The notes under the pieces are model-generated. The model was not told the DNA's origin, ran no database searches, and was given only the letters and a program-made list of their open reading frames with translations. From the NCBI GenBank assembly GCA_030762935.1, contig CM060900.1:431763921-431827920 (forward strand): a stretch of 64,000 nucleotides of DNA, read 5' to 3'. How positions within the stretch are numbered: position 1 is the first letter of the stretch; each line of letters begins with the position of its first letter. The DNA comes from Hymenopus coronatus. Lineage: Eukaryota; Arthropoda; Insecta; Mantodea; Hymenopodidae. A program made the position numbers and the translations under genes. Shown piece by piece: positions 34,661-45,136 of the stretch.

Positions 34661-34895
34661 GCGCCTGGCCGAGCGGTTTGACCACTCGCTTCTCAACAAG
34701 GCATCTCGGATTAGATCCTAGGTGACCGCATGTGGGATTTGTGGTGGACAAATCGGCGCAGGGGCGGGTTTTCTCCAGGTTCTCCGGTTTTCCCTGCCAT
34801 TACATTCCACCGGTGCCCCATCTTCATTTCTTGTATCATGTGTCATCGCCTGCGGTGCCATAGTAGTAAAAGCGGGCGTTAAACACATAAATAAC
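34661..34895 (+). repeat. SINE family A, plus strand
   Basis: A tRNA-like head (GCCTGGCCGAGCGGTTTGAC, TTAGATCCTAGG) is followed by GACCGCATGTGGGATTTGTGG, GTTTTCTCCAGG, CACCGGTGC and the 3' end AAAAGCGGGCGTTAAACAC. It aligns end to end with the minus-strand copy at 38258-38507. The B-box has decayed. Confidence 0.8.
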
Positions 34896-35039
34896 AAACA
34901 ATGTCCATTCACACAGGGATAGCAATCACAGCGGCATTCTTAAAGAAGGTTACCATGGCACAGGTGTTCGCTAAAGCAGGTGTGTAACAATAGATGTCAA
35001 CACTCAACTATGACTTACAAAGCAAGGCGTACAAACATG

Positions 35040-35350
35040 TTCGGTGATTACGGCTGCAAGTCGTAAACGCAATATGAATTACCGGTCCCGTCGAAAAATC
35101 TATGGCCTCTGCTACTTGGAGAACTTTCGTTCGACTATCACCGAGAATCATGTAGTGAATTTTTTTTCACAATGCCCTCCGAAACCACATCGGCCGCATG
35201 CTCTGGGTGCTCCTTTACAAACACGGATGTTCACCACGTTTAAAGTCGTTCAGCCAATATCTAACTGTTGCTGTAGACGGAAAAAATTCAGCACAAACAG
35301 CTTTCAATTATGCTTTTATTTCCTCGCATTCAAAGGTAAAAAGCGAATCG
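35040..35350 (-). pseudogene. mariner transposase N-terminal relic
   Basis: The reverse complement gives, across frames, TATVRYWLNDFKRGEHPCL and IHYMILGDSRTKVLQVAEAI, matching the helix-turn-helix and linker parts of mariner transposases (WxxxFKRG; IxxxVLxDRRxKVxEIAEA). There is no catalytic domain. The relic ends at the start of the duplicated unit. Confidence 0.55.
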
Positions 35351-36013
35351 CTGAATGATACTGTCCTTTTTCAATTTTAGCGAAAGCACGTCGAACCACT
35401 AACTGAAATACTTGTCAAATCCAAACTACCATGTGAATCAGTACCAAATTTATTTTGTTAACATAAAACAAATAACGGTACTCATGGAACAAAAACCAAC
35501 TTGCCTCAGCAACGCAATCTATTTTGAAATACAGTTACTCTCAATGCTATTAAAAATATGTCGCAAGACGGGGTTTCTTCGCTGACTCCGCCCATGAATT
35601 TCACCTGTTTGTTATGCTCTTAAAAGCATTTTGGACAGGCGACGTTACCGAGGGGAAGGGGTTGGACATAAAACGTAATTATGACAAATAAATGTCTGAG
35701 TTCTAAACTGATGGTCAGTAAATTTGCTGATTGGACACCCCTCTCATCGGGTGTGAAAAAATGAGGTTAATTTTTTTTTTCTGAGCTGTATAGTGAAGTT
35801 CTAATGCCAAGGTAATATACACACGTGGTAGACTGAATTAAGACACTGCTTATACCAGTTAACCTGTTCTAACGGAAAGTCGAGCGGGACTGAGGGGTGA
35901 AGGGATGGATTGCCCAATAAGTTTTGCATTTTCTTATTCGCGTGGTAAAATGGCACCAATGGAAATCGTGGAAAGACCAGAGTCCTAGTAAAACGTTCAC
36001 ATTTTCAGCAAAA

Positions 36014-36596
36014 TCACAGAGACAGCCGTATTTTTAATGTTGTTAACTTTACCGCCCTCGTACACCTATGATAAACACTTCTGTTAACTGAAACAAAACA
36101 AAAATAATCCAAAGATTTTTTTTTTTTTGCGTATTTTAATATCGTTTACTGCACCGCCCTCGTACACCTATGATAAACATTTCTGTTAACTGAAACCAAA
36201 CAAAAATAATACAATGCTTTTTTATCGATTGATAAATAAACAACTCCAGAACTATTAACTTTGTAACTAATAAGCACACATTATTAAATCTTTGTTCAGT
36301 AATAACTTTCTGAGACATTAAGAAGTGATTACATCATCATAACAGCATTAAATTACCTAGGCGTCTAATATTAAAGTCATAGGTCTCCTTAAATATATGA
36401 AAGATATAAATCTATATAGGAAATGAAGAATTTCTTCCTCAGTTTTTACAAGGTCTTACCTTGCCAGGGCCACTACCAGACGCACAATCGCTTCCCATTC
36501 TGCTCTGCCGGAGATGTAAACCATACAATGTGAAATAAGGATGCTTGCAACAAGTACCACAAAGAATGTCATATTCTCCCACACGTTAGCGGGCAT
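36014..36596 (-). CDS. Small spliced gene, copy 1: predicted 67-residue cationic membrane or secreted peptide
   Basis: Exon 1 (36460-36603) follows an acceptor (TTACAG), has 7 nt of leader ending in the insect-like context CAACATG, and codes from 36596 for 45 codons plus 2 nt before a consensus donor (CAAG|GTAAGA). It starts MPANVWENMTFFVVLVASIL: one hydrophobic segment (about residues 11-28), then GRAEWEAIVRLVVALA. Exon 2 is proposed at 36014-36080 after the acceptor GTTTCAGTTAACAG and gives SVYHRCTRAVKLTTL plus IRLSL and a stop. The part after the hydrophobic segment has a net charge of about +6 by hand count and one Cys. A second candidate 3' exon at 36146-36182 would end NVYHRCTRAVQ. Upstream untranslated exons are expected. 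I recognise no family. Conserved exon borders in both units support it; no transcript evidence is available. Confidence 0.5.
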
Positions 36597-37429
36597 GTTG
36601 ATTCTGTAAGCAGAGATATTGAATTCATGAGATGTGTTGCAAGAAGTAATAACCTAATTATACTAAATACTATTTAAAGTAAACATGTGTTAATGCCGTT
36701 TTAATTTGCAACGGTTTCTGAACGTTTCATGACATTTTCGAATACATTTTAAAATCAGAGTATATCCTGCAGTGCATTTATATCATGGTGAAATTCTTAA
36801 GCAGATATGGTCAACGGGTATCACATCCCAAGAGTCAAGGGTTGGAGGGGTACCGTGACATGAATTATCCTTCTAAAGCACTATAAAAAGGAAAATAATA
36901 AATGGAAGTTTCCGCATGCTTTTCGAAGTTTTAATTTTAAGCTTTTTTTTTCGATATGGTGGTCAATTCGGCACTAAATTGTTCTAGTGAATCTCATAAG
37001 GACAGATTATTCATATTCCCATGAGGTGATGCCAGAAGTCCAATTTGGCTCCAAAATTGCAAGCGTGATAAGTGGCGTCCAACTCCCTCAACTAGGATAT
37101 GCGAAGTATTTATAAATTATTTTGCCTTAGAACAACAATTATCTATTCCGTGCAACATTTACGTGCTATTGAAGATTTAACTGTAAATGCAATAAAGAGA
37201 AGTAAAGTGTATAGACATGCAGATGTAAAGAAACGAAACAGTAACCTGTATTCTTTTTGTTTGTATGATTTTAAAATGAATATTAGCCTGTATAATCTCA
37301 AAGTTACATGTTGTATTGACTCTGCAGTTCTTTAATCCTGACCTATGCATAATTAGTTATCTAATGTTATTGGAATTTTCACACAAACATAAATCTTATT
37401 ATATTGGGTGTGACAGACCATTTAAGTTT

Positions 37430-37622
37430 GCTCAGGGCTCTCTTTATCATACTTATGGTGCTTTTAGGTCCCGTAAGTCTATGACACGGGACCAACGGCT
37501 TTACTTCCCTTCCGAAGGAGGCCATGCAAAGAATTTTTACGCCTGAAAAAAGTCATCGTCTTCCGCCGAGTTTGAACCCGCGACCTTGGGTATGTATTAA
37601 CCATTACACCACGGAGGGAGAC
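37430..37622 (-). repeat. tRNA-derived SINE, family D, minus strand (unit 1)
   Basis: The reverse complement begins CCTCCGTGGTGTAATGGTTAA, an A box of Glu/Asp/Gly-tRNA type, with B box GGGTTCAAACTCG. The body includes GGCCTCCTTCGGAAGGGAAG and CGTGTCATAGACTTACGGGAC. Its partner in unit 2 is at 43060-43218. Confidence 0.75.
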
Positions 37623-37654
37623 AAATTATTATAAAGGTGCTCAAGAGTTATGCT

Positions 37655-37825
37655 GGCTCGCTAAAGCTTTGGTGCTTCGTGGTGCAAGGGATCGTGGATT
37701 CGAGTCTCGCCTTGGGAATGTGTTTGTGAATAGGTACATACATGTATATGCATTTGTCATAAAACAGAAAACGGTAAAAGAAAGGAAATTTAGGGAAAAA
37801 GAAAAAAAAACAGAGGAATAAAAAA
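37655..37825 (+). repeat. SINE-like repeat, family C (unit 1)
   Basis: CTTTGGTGCTTCGTGGTGC, GGATTCGAGTCTCGCC (B-box-like) and an A-rich body with GAAAGGAAATTTAGGG match 1496-1690 in reverse and 43255-43420. Confidence 0.65.
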
Positions 37826-37837
37826 AAGTAGCACCCC

Positions 37838-38075
37838 AGGGAAATGTTGTGGTTGTCGTGTGTGCCTCAGGTCGTGAGTTCGAATCTTGCTTAGGGTGAG
37901 TAACCCGGATAAGTCTTTTTTCGGGGTTTTCCCTTTGCCTAAGAAGACGAATGTCGAGTAACTTTAAGGTCCATGGACCCCGAGATCATTTGCGAATCTT
38001 TCACCAATTTCGTTCATCGTCCGATATAACCAACCAGGTTAAAGGACGTTAAGCTACAAAAGAAAGAAAGAAAAA
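37838..38075 (+). repeat. tRNA-derived SINE, family E (unit 1)
   Basis: It shows B-box-like GAGTTCGAATCTTG, body GGTGAGTAACCCGG and CATGGACCCCGAG, and 3' end GGACGTTAAGCTAC with an A-rich tail. Compared with unit 2 (43425-43665), part of the head between the A and B boxes is deleted. Confidence 0.75.
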
Positions 38076-38257
38076 AAAATTCAGCGCCGGAGTCACAACC
38101 AACTACGGAACTGCATTTTTTTTAGCAAATAAAGAAAAAGAGATTAGTAATGAATACTTATATAGAGTTTGGAGGTGGCAGTACTTTCTGCAGTGAGTGA
38201 CTTTAATATGTGTTGTGAGGCATAGGAACTATGCTGAGTCCAGCGTTCCTCAGGATC

Positions 38258-38507
38258 ATTTTTTTTTTGGTAGTGTTTAACGCCCGCTTTAACTACTTAT
38301 GGCACCGCAGGCGGTGACACTGATGATACACGAATGATGATGGAGCACCGGTGGAATGAGATGGGGAGGGAAACCGGAGTACCCGGAGAAAACCCGACCC
38401 AGCGCCGCTTTGTCCACCACAAATCTCACATGCGGTCGCTTGGGAACGAACCCAGGCCGTCTAGGTGAGAGGCGAGTGGTCTAACCACTCGGCCACGGCG
38501 CGGCCAC
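38258..38507 (-). repeat. Full-length SINE family A with target duplication and empty site
   Basis: The 250-bp insert is flanked by CCTCAGGATC at 38248-38257 and 38508-38517. Unit 2 has the uninterrupted site near 43850-43860. On the minus strand: A-box region GTGGCCGAGTGGTTAGAC, B box GGGTTCGTTCCC, 3' end TTAAAGCGGGCGTTAAACAC and an A-run. The head is of Ser/Leu-tRNA type. Confidence 0.92.
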
Positions 38508-38517
38508 CCTCAGGATC

Positions 38518-39550
38518 TGCCGCGCTATACACCAGCGACTTATATTGGACATAAAAAGCCACTAATGTAAGTAACTTAAAAAGAAAAAACTCCAAGGAAA
38601 AGGAAGGAGGAAAGGCTTAAGACTACAGGGGGCTACATATGCAGTGTGCAATCGTAAAGGTAAACGTAATACCTCAAACATTAAAAGCAATTCTTCTCAT
38701 AATGTATTTTTCAACGCATACAAATATTCAAAACGCTCCTTGCGGGTTTATTTTTAACCAAACTGATTAATATTTGCATATTAGATCCTTAGTATATCCA
38801 ATAGAATTTAATATCTGTTATTTATCCAAGTTAAACTGTTTATGTATAGATTCTATCAAAAGTGTTGCGACTACAGTGATCTGACTTTAAAGGTTCAAAC
38901 GACTTAAATAAATACCTATTATAAGAGTGTTGTAACCTCTAAAATATTACATAATGTTGAATGAGTTATCCAAAAGTTCTTTCCTCAGTAATACTTATAC
39001 TATATGAATCTCATGTGATAAATCTTATAAAGTGACATTCCTGGAATGAAAATCTGAGATTTTCTCTCAACATTTTGGAAACTGAGCTCTAAGAACCTTT
39101 TTTGTGAAAAATTTCTTCTCAAAAACTATTTCATCTATTTCTTTCTTTATTTATTTATTTATTTATTTTGAAAATCTGGTAAATAGGTACCTATAAGGTA
39201 AGTATTAAGTGCTACAAATTTTGTTTGTGTGTTAAGAAACACAGCATTTGATATTTTCACAGATGGTCACCATAAAAGGAAGGAGATATCCGTTTCCAGC
39301 AGTAAAGCAATTAAGGGCCTGGTATACAGCAGAAAAAGTCCTTCCAAAGGTTGTCCTTTCAGAAAGTTGGGAACGTTTTATTGCCGTGCAAAGTTTCGCT
39401 CATGACCCTAAAAATAAGCTCGGGAATTAGGTGGGGTTCAAGGAACACATGTTGTATCTTAAGATCTAGAAAACACCATGTGAGAAAGTCGATGTAAGTT
39501 GGCCTACACCAAAGTACATTAGTCAGTCAAAACCAAATTAATAGATACAT
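38518..39550. other. Rest of unit 1, AT-rich, no supported gene
   Basis: A 60-codon plus-strand frame at 39248-39430 follows a TTTTCACAG acceptor-like sequence, but the same frame in unit 2 has an early TAA, so I do not call it a gene. Confidence 0.5.
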
Positions 39551-40198
39551 TGAATGATACTGTCCTTTTTCAATTTTAGAATGTCGAACCCCTAACTGAA
39601 ATACTTGCCAAATGCAAACTACTATGTGAATCGGTACCAAATTTATTTTGTCGATGTAAAACAATTAACGGTACACATGGAACAAAAACCAACTTGCCAC
39701 AGCAACGCAATTTATTTTGAAATACAGGTACTCTCAACGACATTAAAAATATATCCTAAGACGGGTTTCTTCGCTGACTCCGCCCATGTATTTCACCTGT
39801 TTGTTATGCACTTAAAAGTATTTTGGACAGGCGACGTTACAGAAGGGAATAAACGTAATTACAACAAATAAATTTCTGAGTTCTAAACTGATGGTCAGTA
39901 AATTTACTGGTTGGACACCCCTCTCATCGAGTCTCACAAAATGAGAATCTTTTTTCTGAGCTTTATTCTGAAGTTCTAATGCCAAGATAATGTGCACACG
40001 TGGTAGACTAAATTAAGACACTGCTTATACCAATCAACCTGTTCTAACAGAAGGTCGAGCGGGACTGAGGGCTGAAGGGATGGGTTGCCCAATAAGTTTT
40101 GCATCATCTTATTCGCGTGGTACGCTGTACCAGAATGGCACCAATGGAAATCGTAGAAAGACCCGAGGCCTCGTCAAACGTTGACATTTTCAACAAAA

Positions 40199-40778
40199 TC
40201 ACAGCACCAGGGGTATTTTTAATGTCGTTGTCTGTACCTCCCTTGGACATTTATGATAAAAAGTTCTGTTAACTGAAACAAAACAAAAAAGATCTATTGT
40301 TGTTTTTTTGCGTATTTTTAATGTCGTTGACTGTACCGCCCTTGCACACCTATGATAAAAATTTCTGTTGACTGAAACAAAACAAAAATAATCCAATGCT
40401 CTTTTATCGATTGATAAATAAATAACTCTAGAACTATTAACTTTGTAACTAATAAGCACACATTATTAAATCTTTGTTCAGTAATAACTTTCAGAGACAT
40501 TAAGAAGTGATTACATCATCATAACAACATTACATTACCTAGGCGTCTAATATTAAAGTCATAGGTCTCCTTAAATATATAAAAGATATAAATCTATATA
40601 GGAAATGTTGAATTTCTTCCTCATTTTTTACAAGTTCTTACCTCGCCAGGGGCACTACCAGACGCACAATCCCCTCCCATTCTGCTCTGCCGGAGACGTA
40701 AACCAAAGATTGTGCAATAAGAACACTTGCAACAAGTACCACAAAGTAGCCTATATTCTCCCACACTTTAGCGGGCAT
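40199..40778 (-). CDS. Small spliced gene, copy 2: predicted 67-residue peptide, diverged paralog
   Basis: Exon 1 (40642-40785, coding from 40778) has the same length, acceptor and donor as copy 1 and starts MPAKVWENIGYFVVLVASVL, then GRAEWEGIVRLVVPLA. The matching exon 2 (40199-40265) gives TFYHKCPREVQTTTL plus KIPLVL and a stop, again 21 residues. By hand count exon 1 has 18 of 144 differing bases and 12 of 45 changed codons at the protein level; exon 2 has 16 of 67 differing bases and 9 of 21 changed residues. Introns and flanks differ by about 3-5%. The alternative 3' exon (from 40364) lacks copy 1's stop and stays open to 40199. Membrane or secreted location is inferred from one hydrophobic stretch. 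Confidence 0.5.
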
Positions 40779-41342
40779 GTTGATTCTGTAAGCAGAGATA
40801 TTGAATTCATGAGATGTGTTGCAAGAAGTAATAACCTAATTATACTAAATACTATTTAAAGTAAACATGTGTTAATGCCGTTTTAGTTTGCAACGGTTTC
40901 TGAACGTCTCATGAAATTTTCGAATACATTTTAAAATCAGAGTATATCCTGCAGTGCATTTAAATCATGGTAAAATTCTTAAGCAGATACGGACAACGGG
41001 TATCACATCCCAAGAGTCAAGGGTTGGAGGGGTACCGTGACATGAAGTAGCCTTCTAAAGCACTATATAAAGGAAAATAATAAATGGAAGTTTCCGCATG
41101 CTTTTCGAAGTTTTAATTTTAAGCTTTTTTTTCCCGATATGGTGGTCAGTTCAGCACTAAATTGTTCTAGTGAATCTCATAAGGACAGATTATTCATATT
41201 CCTATGAGATGATGCCAGAAGTCCAATTTGGCTCCAAAATTGCAAGCGTGATAAGTGGCGTCCAACTCCCTCGACTAGGATATTTATTCCGTGCAACATT
41301 TACGTGCTATTGTAGATTTAACTATAAATGCAATAAAGAGAA

Positions 41343-42483
41343 CTACAAGAAGAGACTGCGCAGACTCGCCGCTGCTAAGGCAGCACCCGTCGCCTCTTCC
41401 TCGGCAGCCGCCGAGGAGGCGGCTTCTCCGTTGCTACCGGTCCCGGCAAGCCCTGCTTCGCCGCCGGCCGCCACCACACCCTCGCCGCAACTGCTGCTGC
41501 AGTTGCCGCCATCACCGCCACCGCCGCCGCCCAGCTCCACGTTGCCGCCGCCCCGGTTCAGTGCCGTGGTACGGGGGGTCCCTAGGGACCTTTCCACCCG
41601 GCACCTCCTCGCCGCAGCGAAATCCAAGTGGCCTTCTTGTTTGAGGGCCACAAGGATAATTTGCAACCGGGGACCTACACCACTTGTGAGGCTGGAAATA
41701 CAGGATCGTTCGGACCTCGACGCTGCCTTGGCGTCAGGGTTGCCCTTGTTAGGGCAACTCCTGGTCGTCGAGGCTAGCAAGATGGAACGTCACCGGCCCT
41801 GCCGTCGCTGTTGTGCCTTCGGGCATACAGCCGACACCTGCTCCTCGTCGCCGCGGTGCCACTACTGTGGCTCCGCCAACACCACCGCAGAGTGCACTGA
41901 GCACAATCTACGCCGTCGCCGCCGGTTCTGTGCCACCTGCCGTGGCACAGGACATTTCACAGGGCAAGCGCAGTGCCCTCTCTACCCAAGGAGCACCACT
42001 TCATCACCACCTCCTGCGCGCCGCACCACTCCACCGCAGACATCAACCACCGAGGCCTCACCACCTGCGCTCTCAACAGACGCAGCGACGCGAGAAGCCA
42101 TTCAGGACCTCCACGCGGAGATCCTGAACGTCGGCGCTCGACTAGCTGCTCTGGAAGAGACATGCAGCCTCCTCACACAGAAGCTGCAGGAACTGCAAGC
42201 TTCCAACGCCGTAGCAGCCACCAGCCAGCAGACTACAGCCGCCGACCTGTCCACCAGGATCGACGCCCTACAAGCTGCCAACACCGCCGCCATCTCCACT
42301 CTACAGGCCTCCACCGCTGAGCTGTCCAACCGGATAGCCAGCGTCCAAAATTATCAACAGCAGGTAGCTGAAGGAACATTCCCTCAGCAGTCTAAGACTC
42401 CGCAGCAATTGCTCAGAGAATACCAATCAGAGCAAGGGTACACCCGGAAGAGTCACCTTAAACTTGGCAGACATCACCACTAA
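41343..42483 (+). CDS. Gag-like zinc-knuckle protein of retroposon H
   Basis: About 380 retroposon codons are open to the stop at 42481; the reading frame also runs back by chance into flanking DNA, to an ATG at 41170. In order: a basic start (YKKRLRRLAAAKAAP), an Ala/Pro-rich region with a Pro run, a pre-knuckle domain (FSAVVRGVPRDLSTRHLLAA; GPTPLVRLEI), knuckle 1 CRRCCAFGHTADTC (CX2CX4HX4C), a middle CHYCGSANTTAEC, an Arg run, knuckle 3 CATCRGTGHFTGQAQC, then a helical coiled-coil tail (LHAEILNVGARLAALEE). Such Gags bind the element RNA and form particles. The first few codons including the natural ATG (compare MVKKRQR in copy C) were lost at insertion. Confidence 0.85.
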
Positions 42484-42817
42484 CTACCCATCACTTACAC
42501 CAATTACTTCTCCAGCGGGGCACTCAGGGAGTAAGTCATGTGTGTCCACTGGCTAATATCTCCATCACTCGCTGTTACTGCCACTGGCAGGCAGCATTCA
42601 GTATCACCAAAAATACGCAGGTGCTTAATGCGGTACTGCAACAGAGAGGCATGGGCCTCCTACTTCCGGTGGGGGTTTTTTGTGAGTAGTGCCACCCTGG
42701 TTCGAGTCCAGGGTGGGGAGTCTCACACTCCCAGGCTTGCCTGGGGTTAGGGCGTTAGTTGCCTTTTCCCCCATCATCAATAAAAGAAAAAAACAAAAAA
42801 AAAAAAACAAAAAAAAC
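41343..42817 (+). mobile_element. gag-only retroposon copy H (subfamily 2), young insertion
   Basis: The insert interrupts unit 2 between GCAATAAAGAGAA and AGTGTATAGACATGCAG, which are separated by only four bases in unit 1. It is slightly 5'-truncated, encodes an intact Gag, and after the stop has a 3' UTR of about 300 bp (CCGGTGGGGGTTTTTTGTGA, then a T-arm-like hairpin CACCCTGG-TTCGAGT-CCAGGGTG), AATAAA-like AATAAAAG and an A-rich tail. No second ORF lies between the Gag stop and the tail, so absence of RT is structural in this copy. Only four bases seem lost at the target and no duplication is visible. Confidence 0.9.
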
Positions 42818-43059
42818 AGTGTATAGACATGCAGATGTAAAGAAACGAAACAGTAACTTGTATTCTTTTTGTTTGTATTATTTTAAAATGAATATTAGCC
42901 TGTATAATCTCAAAGTTAATGTTGTATTGACTCTGCAGTTCTTTAATCCTGACCTATACCCAATTAGTTATCTAATGCTATTGGAATTTTCACACAAACA
43001 TAAATCTTATTATATTGGGTGTGAAAGACAGATTAATTTTGCTCAGAGGCATCTTTATG
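42818..43059. other. Unit 2 sequence after the retroposon
   Basis: It continues the duplicated sequence (compare 37205-37430). No gene is seen. Confidence 0.5.
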
Positions 43060-43218
43060 AGATTTAAGATTCTTTTACGTCCCGTAAGTTTATGACACGG
43101 GACCAACGGATTTACTTCCCTTCCGAAGGAGGCCATGCTAAGAATTTTTACGCCCGAAAAAATTCATCATCTTCCCGCGACCTTGGCTATGTAGTAACCA
43201 TTACACCACGGAGGGAGA
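43060..43218 (-). repeat. SINE family D (unit 2)
   Basis: It is the partner of 37430-37622; the B-box part is deleted here (ATCTTCCCGCGACC), while the A-box end (ACCATTACACCACGGAGG) is kept. Confidence 0.7.
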
Positions 43219-43254
43219 CAAATTATTATAAAGGTGCTCAAGAGTTATGCCGCG

Positions 43255-43420
43255 CTCGCAAAAGCGCCTCGCTTTGGTGCTTCGTGGTGCAAGGGATTGT
43301 GGGTTCGGGTCCCGCTTTGAGCATATGTTTGTGAATATGTATTTGTCATAAAACATTAAACGGTAAAAGAAAGGAAATGTAGGGAAAAAGAAAAAAAAAA
43401 CAGAAGAATAAGAAAAGGAG
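43255..43420 (+). repeat. SINE-like repeat family C (unit 2)
   Basis: CTTTGGTGCTTCGTGGTGC and GGGTTCGGGTCCCGC are followed by the same A-rich body as in unit 1. Confidence 0.65.
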
Positions 43421-43424
43421 CACC

Positions 43425-43665
43425 CCTGGGTATTGTGGTGGTAGCGTGTCTGACTCACATTCGACAGGTCGTGAGTTCGAATCTTGCTTAGGGTGAGTTA
43501 CCCGGATTAAGTGTTTTTTCGGGGATTTCCCTTATCCTGAGAAGACGAAAGTCGAGTAATTTTATACTCCATGGACCCCGAGGTCATTTGAGCATCTTTC
43601 ACCAATTTGGTTCATCGTCCGATAGGACTAACCAGGCTAAAGGACGTTAAGCTACAAAAGAAGGG
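43425..43665 (+). repeat. SINE family E (unit 2), more complete head
   Basis: GTGGTGGTAGCGTGTCTGAC (A-box region) and GAGTTCGAATCTTG (B box) are both present; body and 3' end GGACGTTAAGCTACAAAAG match 37838-38075. Confidence 0.8.
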
Positions 43666-44842
43666 GAAAAAAAAAAAAAAAAAAGGAATACAGCGCCGGA
43701 GTCCCAACCAACTACGGAACTGCGTGTTTTTTAGTAAATAAAGAAAAAGAGGAATGAATACTTATATAGAGTTTGAAGGTGGCAGTACTTTCTGCAGTGA
43801 GTGACTTTAATATGTGTTGTGAGGCATAGGAACTATGCTGAGTCAAGCGTTCCTCAGGATCAGCCGCGCTATAGACCAGCGACTTATATTGGACAGATAA
43901 AAAGCCACTAATGTAAGTAACTAAGTAACTTAAAAAGAAAAAACTCCAAGGAAAAGGAAGGAGGAAAAGCTAAAGACTACAGGGGGCTACATATGCAGTG
44001 TGCATCATAAAGGTAAACGTAATACCTCAAACATTAAAAGCAATTCTCATAATGTATTTTTCAACACATACAAATATTCAAAACGCTCCTTGCGAGTTTA
44101 TTTTTAACCAAAATGTTTAATATTTGCATATTAGATCCTTAGCATCGTATCCAATAGAAATTAATATCTGTTATTTATCCAGGTAAAACTGTTTATGTAT
44201 AGATGTTAACATAATTGTTTCGTCTACCGCGAGCTGACTTTAAAAGTTCAAACGACTTAAATAAATACATATTAAAAAGAGTGCTGTAACCTCTAAAATA
44301 TTATAAAATGATGAATGAGTTATCTAAAAGTTCTTTCTTCAGTAATATTTATTTTATATGAATCTCATGTGATAAATCTTATTAAGTGATATTCCCGGAA
44401 TGTAAATCTGAGATATTCTTACAAAATTTTGGAAACTGAGCTGTAAGAAGCTTTTTTGTGAAAATATTTTTTTTGAAAATTTAGTAAATAGGAACCTATA
44501 ATGTAAGTAATAAGTGATAAAACTCATGTTTGTGTTTTAAGAAACACAGCATTTGAAATTTTCACAGATGGTCACCATAAGAGGAAGGAGATAACAGGTT
44601 CCAGCAATAAAGTAATTAAGGACCAGGTATAAAGTAGAAAAGCACTTCCGAAGGTTGTCCATTCAGAAAGTTTGGAACACTTTCTTACTGTGCAAATTTT
44701 CGCTCATGACCCTAGAAATAAGCTCGGGAATTAGGTGGGGTTGTAGTTTAAAATCTAGAAAACACCACGTGAGACAGTCGATGTAGGTTGGCGTGCACCA
44801 AAGTACATTAATCAGTCAAAACAAAGTTAATAGATACATTTA

Positions 44843-45136
44843 TAAAAATGAAATTGATAGAAAATGTCAGGTGACCAGAAAAATCTAGCAAAGAGATGAA
44901 AGAAGGGAAAAATTGTGTCATTTTTGAGATTAGCTTTTATTGAGCACATTTTCCTGTAACACATTTACGCGAGGCAAGTCGCGGCTGTGACGATAAGAAA
45001 TCTCCGACTTATAACATTTCGGCATGCGACTCCGAATTTTTAAATAGACGCACAATCACCTCACTTAGTCTACTGCTTCGAGAAGTAGTCTACTACTATC
45101 GCCGCGATAGGCAAGTTCCAGCAAATTTTGGCTCTT
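44843..45136. other. Spacer after the duplication
   Basis: No gene or repeat match seen. Confidence 0.5.

Larger units (their letters stand above)
35352..39550. repeat. Tandem segmental duplication, unit 1
   Basis: The unit starts ATGATACTGTCCTTTTTCAA and is repeated directly from 39551. Most non-coding stretches I compared differ by about 3-5%, with several small indels. It holds one copy of the small spliced gene (36014-36596) and four SINE-type inserts, one of which (38258-38507) is absent from unit 2. The right border, where unit 2 begins again, is at AATTAATAGATACAT. Confidence 0.85.
39551..44842. repeat. Tandem segmental duplication, unit 2
   Basis: It starts with the same ATGATACTGTCCTTTTTCAA as unit 1 and ends at GTTAATAGATACAT, after which similarity stops. 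It is about 1.1 kb longer than unit 1, explained by the 1.48-kb gag retroposon at 41343-42817 minus the SINE present only in unit 1. It carries the second copy of the small spliced gene. Confidence 0.85.

Noticed and set aside
39248..39430. 60-codon plus-strand frame after an acceptor-like TTTTCACAG
   Set aside because: The corresponding frame in the sister unit (44555 onwards) has a TAA after eight codons, so it is not conserved.
41170..41342. Extension of the gag frame of copy H back to an ATG at 41170
   Set aside because: This stretch is duplicated flanking DNA (compare 37015-37190) and lies outside the retroposon, so the in-frame ATG is chance.
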